NCBI GenBank assembly: GCA_039183635.1
Contig: JBCDBL010000023.1
Location: 1 to 36,837, forward strand
Direction: 5' to 3'
Origin: JBCDBL01 sp039183635
GTDB taxonomy: Bacteria; Pseudomonadota; Alphaproteobacteria; Caulobacterales; Parvularculaceae
DNA: 36,837 bases
The notes beneath the pieces were generated by a model. That model was not told the DNA's origin and ran no database searches. It saw nothing but the letters and a program-made list of their open reading frames with translations. Shown piece after piece: positions 30,869-36,837 of the stretch. Each line of letters starts with the position of its first letter. The stretch's first letter is position 1. Both the position numbers and the translations under genes were made by a program.

Positions 30869-32806
30869 TTACGTCTGTGGACGGTTTTCAATCAAATGAT
30901 CCACAACGCCCGGGTCGGCCAGGGTTGACGTATCTCCCAGATTGCCGAACTCGTTTTCGGCGATCTTGCGCAGGATGCGCCGCATGATTTTGCCCGATCG
31001 CGTCTTCGGCAGTCCGGGCGCCCACTGAATGACGTCGGGCGTCGCGATCGGGCCGATTTCTCCGCGCACGTGTTTCTTAAGCTCGGCGGCAAGATCGTCC
31101 GTCGGCGCCTCGCCCTCCATCAGCGTGACATAGACATAAATGCCCTGGCCCTTGATGTCGTGGGGGTATCCGACGACGGCGGCTTCGGCCACTTTGGGAT
31201 GGGCGACGAGGGCGCTCTCCACCTCCGCCGTGCCCATACGGTGGCCTGACACATTCAAAACGTCATCGACGCGGCCGGTAATCCAGTAATAGCCGTCTTT
31301 ATCCCGGCGGGCGCCGTCGCCGGTGAAATACATGCCTGGAAATGTTTTGAAATATGTATCCACAAATCGTTCGTGGTCGCCGTAAACCGTACGCATTTGC
31401 CCTGGCCAAGAGTCCAGAAGCACGAGATTGCCCTCAGCTGCGCCTTCCAGGATCTTGCCTTCGCCGTCGACGAGGGCGGGTTTGACGCCGAAGAACGGCT
31501 TTGTGGCGCTGCCTGGCTTCAAGGCTGTCGCGCCGGGCAGGGGGCTGATCAAGACGCCGCCGGTCTCTGTTTGCCACCAGGTGTCCACAATGGGGCAACG
31601 CCCGTCGCCGACGACGCGGTGGTACCATTCCCACGCTTCCGGATTGATCGGCTCCCCAACAGAGCCAAGCAGGCGTAAAGAAGACCGCTCCGTCTGCTTC
31701 ACCAGGTCTTCGCCCTCGCGCATGAGGGCGCGGATCGCTGTTGGCGCAGTGTAAAAAATGTTCACCTTGTGCTTGTCCACCACCCGCCAAAAGCGCGAGG
31801 CGTCCGGGTATGTGGGCACGCCTTCGAACATCAGCGTCGTCGCGCCGTTCGCCAGCGGTCCGTACAGGATGTAGCTGTGCCCCGTCACCCAGCCGACATC
31901 GGCGGTGCACCAATAAACTTCACCGGGCTTGTAATCGAAGACGTAGTGGTGGGTCATGGCGGCGTACACCATGTAACCGCCGGTGGTGTGCATGACGCCC
32001 TTGGGTTTGCCGGTGGAGCCTGAGGTGTACAGAATGAACAGCGGGTCTTCGGCGTTCATCTCCTCCGGCGGGCAATCGGGGGAGGCTTTGCCTCGCGCCT
32101 CGTGCCACCAGACGTCCCGGCCGGGCGTCATGTCGATGTCGAACCCTGTGCGTTTTACGACGAGAACCGATGAGACGTCGGGACACGTCTCGAGCGCTTT
32201 GTCCACATTGCGTTTCAACGGCACCGCGCGGCCGCCGCGCACCCCTTCGTCGGCGGTGATGACGGCGGTCGACGCGCAGTCCTGGATGCGGGTGGCGAGG
32301 CTGTCGGGGGAAAATCCGCCGAACACCACCGAATGCACCGCCCCGATGCGCGCGCAGGCGAGCATCGCGTAAGCGGCCTCGGGGATCATCGGCATGTAAA
32401 TCGTCACGCGGTCGCCTTTGGCGACGCCTTCGGCCTTGAGGGCGTTCGCCATGCGGCACACCTCCTCATGGAGTTCGGCGTAGGTGATGTTCTTGTCGTC
32501 GCCGGGATCGTCGCCTTCCCAGATGATGGCGACGTCGTTCGCTTTTTTCGCAAGGTGCCGGTCGATGCAGTTGGCCGCCGCGTTCAGGGTTCCGTCGTAG
32601 AACCATTTCACATGGAGATCGTCCGCGGCGTAGGAGACGTCTTTGACATTCCGGTAGGGCGTCATCCAGTCGATGCGGCGGCCCTGGTCGCGCCAGAACG
32701 CTTCGGGGTCTTCGACGGAGGCCCGGTAGAGCGTTTCGTATTCCGGCGCGTCGGCGTGGGCGTTTTGCGCAGCGCTTGTGGGGACGGGATAGACGTGCTC
32801 TTCCAT
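30869..32806 (-). CDS. acs: Acetate--CoA ligase (acetyl-CoA synthetase)
   Basis: Acs activates acetate to acetyl-CoA via acetyl-AMP. The 645-residue protein shows the AMP-binding motif YTSGSTGKPKGVMHTTGGY, VGWVTGHSYILYGPL, the WWQTETGG acetate pocket, and the C-terminal TRSGKIMRRILRKIA, where the Lys is the residue that Pat-type acetyltransferases modify. The start at 32806 (MEEHVYPVPTS) is preferred to the frame end at 32845 because the extra residues lack a ribosome site. It ends in a strong terminator and has its own upstream gap of 190 bases. Confidence 0.97.
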   Translation of the reverse strand: MEEHVYPVPTSAAQNAHADAPEYETLYRASVEDPEAFWRDQGRRIDWMTPYRNVKDVSYAADDLHVKWFYDGTLNAAANCIDRHLAKKANDVAIIWEGDDPGDDKNITYAELHEEVCRMANALKAEGVAKGDRVTIYMPMIPEAAYAMLACARIGAVHSVVFGGFSPDSLATRIQDCASTAVITADEGVRGGRAVPLKRNVDKALETCPDVSSVLVVKRTGFDIDMTPGRDVWWHEARGKASPDCPPEEMNAEDPLFILYTSGSTGKPKGVMHTTGGYMVYAAMTHHYVFDYKPGEVYWCTADVGWVTGHSYILYGPLANGATTLMFEGVPTYPDASRFWRVVDKHKVNIFYTAPTAIRALMREGEDLVKQTERSSLRLLGSVGEPINPEAWEWYHRVVGDGRCPIVDTWWQTETGGVLISPLPGATALKPGSATKPFFGVKPALVDGEGKILEGAAEGNLVLLDSWPGQMRTVYGDHERFVDTYFKTFPGMYFTGDGARRDKDGYYWITGRVDDVLNVSGHRMGTAEVESALVAHPKVAEAAVVGYPHDIKGQGIYVYVTLMEGEAPTDDLAAELKKHVRGEIGPIATPDVIQWAPGLPKTRSGKIMRRILRKIAENEFGNLGDTSTLADPGVVDHLIENRPQT

Positions 32807-32996
32807 GGCGGGCGGTTCCTCTTCAATATTTAATTCGGCGATCAAGCGCCTTCGGCGTCAGTATTCCCCTATGGCGGCGGGGTCACAAGCGCGACGAAAG
32901 TCTTATGGCGATCGAGTGATTTTCACGAAAACAGGTGGCGCTGTTCTCCAGAATGATTAACATATATTGGCCGTACACAGGCGAGGGGAGAGGTCC

Positions 32997-33398
32997 GTGG
33001 GACAGGTTGAACGGGTTTTCGGCGTTTTTCTTTTGATCATTATGTTGGGCGCGGGCGCTTACGTTGCGTTTAACGGCGTGTTCGGCGGCGGCGGGGGCGG
33101 CGGACAGGTCTCAACGCCGGCGAAGGGCGCGAGTTCGGCCGTCCTTTCGTCATCCGCCGATGGCGGGGCGTTATCCTCTATGGCCTCGAAGGATGCGATC
33201 TGCTCGTGCTATGATGAGGCTTATAAGCTGGCTGTGAAGGCGGAGACCACGTCTCCGGGATACGCGGCCGGGTTCCAGCGGTGCCGCGGCGCGTTGGGCG
33301 TTGATGGGGGCGCCGCGTGGACGGCGGGCTGGGAGGCGCGCAAAGACAGCGCCCGGGTCGGCGGCTGCAAAAGATACTTAAAGTCGATCAATTATTAG
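32997..33398 (+). CDS. Membrane-anchored hypothetical protein with a Cys-containing domain
   Basis: I do not recognise this protein. It has 133 residues: a single N-terminal membrane helix (VFGVFLLIIMLGAGAYVAF), a Gly/Ser-rich linker, and a small domain with four Cys (ICSCYDEAY, FQRCRG, GGCKRYL). The domain should face the periplasm, where disulfides or a metal site are possible. The start is a GTG with GGGGAGAGG directly upstream; the longer frame to 32967 lacks a ribosome site. Its neighbours (acs, gpsA) give no clue to its role. Confidence 0.75.
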   Translation: MGQVERVFGVFLLIIMLGAGAYVAFNGVFGGGGGGGQVSTPAKGASSAVLSSSADGGALSSMASKDAICSCYDEAYKLAVKAETTSPGYAAGFQRCRGALGVDGGAAWTAGWEARKDSARVGGCKRYLKSINY

Positions 33399-33464
33399 AA
33401 CATTCTCCGACCGAGCGGGCGCCGGTTGGACGATAGAGATTGAACGGGAAGCGCTCCGTCGCTT

Positions 33465-33848
33465 TTAGCGTGGTTTCATTTGGGGGGCTGCGACGATGAC
33501 GTCCCCCGCCTTAATGCTTACAGGAAACGGGATGAGGCGGCGTCCCAGGCACGGGCCTGCGATGCACATCCCGTCATCGATTTGAAAGACTGCGCCATGG
33601 GCGGCGCAGAGGATGTGGGTTTTGTCCGGTGTAAGAAAGGCATCGGGCCCGTAGTTCAGAGGCCGTCCCGCATGGGGGCAGATGTTAACGTACCCGCGCA
33701 CATCGCCGGCGTCCCGCACCACAAACATGGCAAACCACTTTTGCCCGTCTTTGAAATCGAATTCCTTCGCCCCTGGCGCAGGTATGTCGTCGAGGGCGCA
33801 AAGACGCGCGCCCGGCGGCGGCGCTGGCGGGTCGAAGGCGGTGGACAT
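33465..33848 (-). CDS. Rieske (2Fe-2S) domain protein
   Basis: This 127-residue protein is a stand-alone Rieske ferredoxin-like domain. The cluster ligands are Cys57 and His59 (NICPHAGRPLN) and Cys81 and His84 (LCAAHGAVFQ). Such small proteins act as electron carriers or regulatory subunits; the partner is unknown. It is 19 bases downstream of the YciI gene and in line with gpsA, so the three are probably one operon. Confidence 0.92.
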   Translation of the reverse strand: MSTAFDPPAPPPGARLCALDDIPAPGAKEFDFKDGQKWFAMFVVRDAGDVRGYVNICPHAGRPLNYGPDAFLTPDKTHILCAAHGAVFQIDDGMCIAGPCLGRRLIPFPVSIKAGDVIVAAPQMKPR

Positions 33849-33867
33849 GCAGCGTTCGGCCTTTGCC

Positions 33868-34158
33868 TTACGGGGCCAGTGCGCCGAGAGCGATCCTGTA
33901 AGGTTTGATATCGACCTTGGCGAAGGCGTCTGCTTTGGCGTAGGGGTCGTCGTCGGCGAAGGCGTGCGCCGCATCGAGGGTGTCCGCTTCAACAATGATA
34001 AGGCTGCCGATCGGTTTTTCGCCCGCCGCGTCGAGCAAGGCGCCTGCAAGTTTGACCGCGTCTCCGGCTGATTTCAGATACTCCAGATGGTCCGGCCGCA
34101 CTGTTGCGCGGGCCTCGGCCCCTTTAGGTCCATCTGTGCATGTGATGGCGAAAAGCAT
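33868..34158 (-). CDS. YciI-family protein
   Basis: This 96-residue protein belongs to the YciI ferredoxin-like fold: MLFAITCTDGPKGAEARATV, RPDHLEYLKSAGDAVKLAG, GSLIIVEADTLDAAHAFADDDPYAKADAF. The conserved DDPYAKA is typical. Enzymatic function is not firmly known. The start at 34158 has GGAG 7 bases ahead; the open frame to 34389 is a shadow over gpsA. It lies 22 bases after gpsA, a common neighbour pair. Confidence 0.92.
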   Translation of the reverse strand: MLFAITCTDGPKGAEARATVRPDHLEYLKSAGDAVKLAGALLDAAGEKPIGSLIIVEADTLDAAHAFADDDPYAKADAFAKVDIKPYRIALGALAP

Positions 34159-34180
34159 GAAACGTCTCCTTGCAGATTGA

Positions 34181-35185
34181 TTATTCAGAGGTGAGCGGGC
34201 GTGAAAGCAGGGCGTTGATGACATCGTCGACGTCAGCCGCGCCGGAGACGATGGCGTGAACGCCTGTGCAAATTGGCATGTCCACATTATGGCCTTTGGC
34301 GAGGGCGGCCACGGCGCCTGCGGTTGCAACGCCCTCCGCCACCGTGCGGCGTTCCGATAAAATCTCAGCCAGCGAGCGTCCGCGTCCAAGCTCCATGCCG
34401 AGGGACATGTTGCGCGATTGCGGCGAGCCGCACGTTAAGATCAGGTCGCCAAGACCCGAAAGTCCGCCGAAAGTCTCCGGCTTGGCGCCAAGCGGTGCGG
34501 CGAGGCGGCGCATTTCAGCAAAGCCGCGGGCCATCAGCGCCGCCTTTGCGCTGTCGCCGAAGCCTTTGCCCGCAACAACGCCGCAGGCGATGGCGAGCAC
34601 ATTCTTTATGGCGCCGCCGAGTTCGGCTCCTGTCATGTCGTCGGAAAGATAAGGCCGAAAAGCCGGCCCCCCTAATGTGGCGAGCCAGCGTGCGCCAAGG
34701 GCGGCGTCCGGGCAGGCGAGCGTCACGGCCGTCGGCAGTCCTTTCGCGACGTCCGCGGCGAAGCTTGGCCCCGATAAAACGGCGGGGGCGGCCTGCGGCG
34801 CCGTCTCGGCCAAAACCGCTGTCATCAGTGCGCCGGTGTTTTGCTCGATGCCTTTGGAGCACAGCGCAAGCGGCGCGCCGTCCGGCAGGTGCGGCGCAAG
34901 GTCTTTCAAAACCGGCCTGGCGTATTGCGCCGGCGCCACGAACAACAGCGCTTCGCACTGGGCGAGATCGGCAAGCCGTTGCGTGGCGTCGATCGACGCC
35001 GGCAGACGCACGCCAGGCAAAAACGCTTTATTTTCCGAGGCCGCAGCGATGCTGTCCACAACCTCCGTCTCGCGCGCCCACAATACAACAGGCCGCCCGC
35101 CGTCGGCCGCCACAACGGCCAGGGCGGTGCCCCATGCGCCGCCGCCCACGACGCCAATCGTGGAAAAGGCCTCCCTTTCAGTCAT
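34181..35185 (-). CDS. gpsA: Glycerol-3-phosphate dehydrogenase [NAD(P)+]
   Basis: GpsA reduces dihydroxyacetone phosphate to sn-glycerol 3-phosphate for phospholipid synthesis. The 334-residue protein has the cofactor motif GVVGGGAWGTALA (GGGAWG at 14-19), SKGIEQNTG with Lys111, the catalytic-lysine region GAIKNVLAIACGV (Lys194), and GLSGLGDLILTC. It heads the gpsA-YciI-Rieske run and diverges from the tetR gene. Confidence 0.97.
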   Translation of the reverse strand: MTEREAFSTIGVVGGGAWGTALAVVAADGGRPVVLWARETEVVDSIAAASENKAFLPGVRLPASIDATQRLADLAQCEALLFVAPAQYARPVLKDLAPHLPDGAPLALCSKGIEQNTGALMTAVLAETAPQAAPAVLSGPSFAADVAKGLPTAVTLACPDAALGARWLATLGGPAFRPYLSDDMTGAELGGAIKNVLAIACGVVAGKGFGDSAKAALMARGFAEMRRLAAPLGAKPETFGGLSGLGDLILTCGSPQSRNMSLGMELGRGRSLAEILSERRTVAEGVATAGAVAALAKGHNVDMPICTGVHAIVSGAADVDDVINALLSRPLTSE

Positions 35186-35214
35186 CGCGAATTCCGGTCA
35201 GGACTAAAAATAAT

Positions 35215-35236
35215 TGAATACTATATATTTTATTCA
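35215..35236. promoter_or_regulatory. Candidate operator between gpsA and tetR
   Basis: TGAATA-N10-TATTCA is an inverted repeat in an AT-rich spot between two divergent genes, 36 bases before the tetR start. TetR proteins usually bind such sites in their own promoter. Half-sites of 6 bases in AT-rich DNA can occur by chance. Confidence 0.4.
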
Positions 35237-35271
35237 TTGATTTTGCGAAGACGCATTGGCATGGTGCGCCC

Positions 35272-35877
35272 ATGTTGGAAGAGCTGGACGAAACAGCCGA
35301 GCAGATTCTTGACGCCGCAGGGAAACGCTTCATCCACTACGGCTATGGCAAGACGACAATGTCGGAGATCGCCAACGACTGCAATATGTCGACGGGCAAT
35401 CTCTATAGGTATTTTCCGTCTAAAATGGATATTGCCGAGGCGTTCGCCTCCCGCGTTCGCCGGACCCATCTGAAGGAGCTGACGCAGATCGCGGAAGATC
35501 GCGACAGATCTCCAAGCGGTAAGCTGCGAGAGTTTCTGCAAACCAAGCTGAGGCTGAGTTACGAGCTTTATCACGGTAATCCGCGCATCTATGAGATGTC
35601 CCAGGTGATTGTCATCGAGCGGCCTGAAATGATCGATGAATGGGCTGGGCGGGAAGGACATGTCCTGGCCCATATACTGGAAGAAGGCGACAAGGCCGGG
35701 GTTTTCAAGATTGAGGACTCGGCGCTGATGGCGAAAGTCATACAGGATGCTGCATTTCGCTTTTCCACAAGCAATATATACTACGCCGAAGACATTGAGC
35801 AGCTGCAGCTTGAACTCGATATTATCGTGGACCTCCTTCTGGACGCCAACATGTACCGTGTTCAGCAAGCAAAATAG
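35272..35877 (+). CDS. TetR-family transcriptional regulator
   Basis: This 201-residue repressor has an N-terminal TetR HTH: ILDAAGKRFIHYGYGKTTMS, TMSEIANDCNMSTGNLYRYF (about 29-48). The C-terminal ligand domain (LREFLQTKLRLSYELYHGNP to LDIIVDLLLDANM) is helical and not like a known subtype. It diverges from gpsA, which is one candidate target along with itself. The start lacks a strong ribosome site. Confidence 0.9.
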   Translation: MLEELDETAEQILDAAGKRFIHYGYGKTTMSEIANDCNMSTGNLYRYFPSKMDIAEAFASRVRRTHLKELTQIAEDRDRSPSGKLREFLQTKLRLSYELYHGNPRIYEMSQVIVIERPEMIDEWAGREGHVLAHILEEGDKAGVFKIEDSALMAKVIQDAAFRFSTSNIYYAEDIEQLQLELDIIVDLLLDANMYRVQQAK

Positions 35878-36386
35878 CGCATTGTCCGTCTGGTTTTTTT
35901 GAAGTGGGGCTTCGCGCGGCGCTGCTGTTTGTCTTGACGCGCTTCCAACACAATCGTCTTTCGTTTCGTCGGTTCAAGGCGGCGGCTTTATTGGCGTGAG
36001 AACCGTTGGCCGCGGTCGTGGTTCAGCGTCAGAGCAATTCCCGTGCGGCCTGGAGGATAGAGTTGCTCCAGGTCTTTGCTTTATCGCATTTTCGAGCCAC
36101 CAACCGGTGGCTTTTCGACCGGCAAATTCTTTAGCAATCGCAATAATATCAAACCTTTCCTTTGGCCGGTCCTTAGGCAATAAGGCATTGATTATAATCG
36201 CTTTTAATGCCGTTTAGAAGAATTGCTGCAATGCAGTAGAATTTTTGAATGATAAAAAATGAATTTTTATGAATTTATTCATTGCTATTTCCTCAGAGTT
36301 GATCTACATCAACATCGTTCTCGGACGAGACCCGACGTCGATGTCGCCGCCGATCAGCTCGTCCTTACTTTTAAGGAGCAATCGCG
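35878..36386. other. Intergenic region between tetR and the small membrane peptide gene
   Basis: This 509-base stretch holds a terminator-like AGCCACC-N4-GGTGGCT hairpin with three Ts (36095-36115), an AT-rich block (36236-36285), and the FNR-type box. A minus-strand frame (about 35974-36180) encodes a protein-like stretch (DIIAIAKEFAGRK, GWWLENAIK) but has only a TTG start and no ribosome site; it may be a remnant. Confidence 0.5.
36299..36312 (+). promoter_or_regulatory. FNR/FixK-type box
   Basis: TTGAT-CTAC-ATCAA is an exact match to the TTGAT-N4-ATCAA consensus bound by FNR, FixK and related CRP-family regulators of low-oxygen genes. It is 74 bases ahead of the small membrane peptide gene; with the usual -41.5 geometry transcription would start near 36347. 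Confidence 0.7.
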
Positions 36387-36512
36387 ATGTTTAAGCAGAA
36401 CGATGCGTCCGCTTTCGTCGCTAAGGCGGCGATCGCGCTTTCTGGCGCAATTGTAGTCGGTGCGGTCATGTTGACTTTGCTGAACTACGCAACGACCGGT
36501 CTTGTCGTTTAA
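36387..36512 (+). CDS. 41-residue single-pass membrane peptide
   Basis: This short gene encodes 41 residues: a polar start (MFKQNDASAFVAKAAI), one membrane helix (ALSGAIVVGAVMLTLL) and a short tail (NYATTGLVV). The ATG has TAAGGAG about 8 bases upstream, close to ideal, and codon use is strongly GC-biased like the core genes. It lies downstream of a perfect FNR-type box and upstream of a strong terminator, so it appears to be a real single-gene unit. Small membrane peptides with this control are sometimes accessory subunits of terminal oxidases, but there is no sequence match to CcoQ or CydX that I can see. Confidence 0.75.
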   Translation: MFKQNDASAFVAKAAIALSGAIVVGAVMLTLLNYATTGLVV

Positions 36513-36673
36513 GGATTTGACCGAACCGTCGGGCGGGCCAAACCTCCCTTGGACCGCTTGACGCGCGCCGCGTTCGCCCCCCGAGCGACGGCGCATGTGC
36601 GAAGCAAAACCGTCTCACACCGCGCCTTCCCCCGGCGCGACGCCCCTCCAGGACGGTTCCAGATCGCCAACTT

Positions 36674-36704
36674 GGCGCGAAGGATTTTCCTTCGCGCCTT
36701 TTTT
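36674..36704 (+). terminator. Terminator of the small membrane peptide gene
   Basis: GGCGCGAAGG and CCTTCGCGCC form a perfect 10-bp stem with a 5-base loop, followed by six Ts. It ends the transcript about 160 bases after the peptide stop codon, leaving a long 3' untranslated part. Confidence 0.92.
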
Positions 36705-36717
36705 ATTCAGCCAAAAC

Positions 36718-36736
36718 CCTCCACCTTCGGTGGAGG
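36718..36736. repeat. Small perfect hairpin
   Basis: CCTCCACC-TTC-GGTGGAGG is a perfect 8-bp inverted repeat that can close as a UUCG-type loop. It lies just past the terminator. It may end a leftward gene beyond the window, though its T run on that strand (GTTTTG) is weak. Confidence 0.55.
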
Positions 36737-36817
36737 ATTGGACGTGTTCTACATTGTAGGAGACAGACCGCCCTGAGCGTGACGTTTGTCATCGGTATGA
36801 AGCCTGCTCTTCAGTGG

Positions 36818-36837
36818 TTTTCCTCCCCCGCCAAAGC
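36818..36837. repeat. Possible edge of a third copy of the rbfA-type repeat
   Basis: The bases TTTTCCTCCCCCGC at 36818-36831 match the reverse complement of the right end of copies A and B. The window stops here, so only the edge is seen and it could be coincidence. Confidence 0.4.

Noticed and set aside
36549..36776. 75-codon plus frame after the small membrane peptide
   Set aside because: It runs through the terminator hairpin and has no ribosome site; Arg-rich composition is typical of a chance frame.
1..36837. CRISPR array, rRNA or tRNA gene, insertion sequence
   Set aside because: I looked through the gaps for regularly spaced repeats, tRNA-like T-loop motifs and transposase frames and found none; a tRNAscan and ISfinder run would settle it.

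Overview
The window is chromosomal DNA from an alphaproteobacterium. The main evidence is gene order: one long minus-strand block runs fur, miaB, phoH, ybeY, corC/tlyC, lnt, an XRE regulator, metK, trmB, rimP, nusA, ylxR, infB, rbfA, truB, rpsO and pnp, an arrangement familiar from alphaproteobacterial genomes. The GC-rich codon use, the dispersed palindromic repeats, a UrcA-like secreted protein and a PEP-CTERM protein fit a marine or Caulobacterales/Parvularculales-like lineage. That finer placement is a guess; no rRNA gene is present to test it.

Layout. 1-9270: the translation/transcription operon rimP-nusA-ylxR-infB-rbfA-truB-rpsO-pnp, all minus; pnp runs off the left edge. Palindromic repeats sit on both sides of rbfA and another lies between rpsO and pnp. 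9271-12116: a plus-strand outer-membrane barrel gene, minus-strand trmB, and a plus-strand PEP-CTERM protein gene. 12304-19769: metK, an XRE regulator, lnt, corC, ybeY, phoH and miaB, minus; the last five are tightly packed with overlapping ends. 19981-22645: a plus-strand methyltransferase, then fur, rimI and tsaB (minus). 22671-25123 looks like an accessory insert: a RutE-type nitroreductase, a small membrane protein, and an AT-rich Phd-type antitoxin gene overlapping a gene for a basic protein I do not recognise. 25124-30408: nfu, the malic enzyme gene maeB, an SDR gene, a UrcA-like gene and a methyltransferase with a signal peptide. 30409-35185: acs, a membrane-anchored Cys-containing protein, and a gpsA-YciI-Rieske cluster. 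35272-36837: a TetR regulator and a 41-residue membrane peptide gene with an FNR/FixK-type box upstream, ending in a strong terminator. The last bases match the edge of the repeat family seen beside rbfA.

Functionally, most of the window is core information processing: ribosome assembly and initiation (RimP, IF2, RbfA, S15, YbeY), tRNA modification (TruB, TrmB, MiaB, and TsaB for t6A), RNA decay (PNPase, YbeY), and SAM synthesis by MetK, which supplies the methyltransferases and MiaB. Nfu would supply the Fe-S clusters MiaB needs, with Fur as the likely metal-responsive regulator nearby. MaeB and Acs connect C4 acids and acetate to central metabolism, and GpsA starts phospholipid synthesis.

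The parts most worth a second look are the Phd plus unknown-protein pair with its palindromic promoter region, the FNR-box small membrane protein, and the metK leader with competing hairpins.
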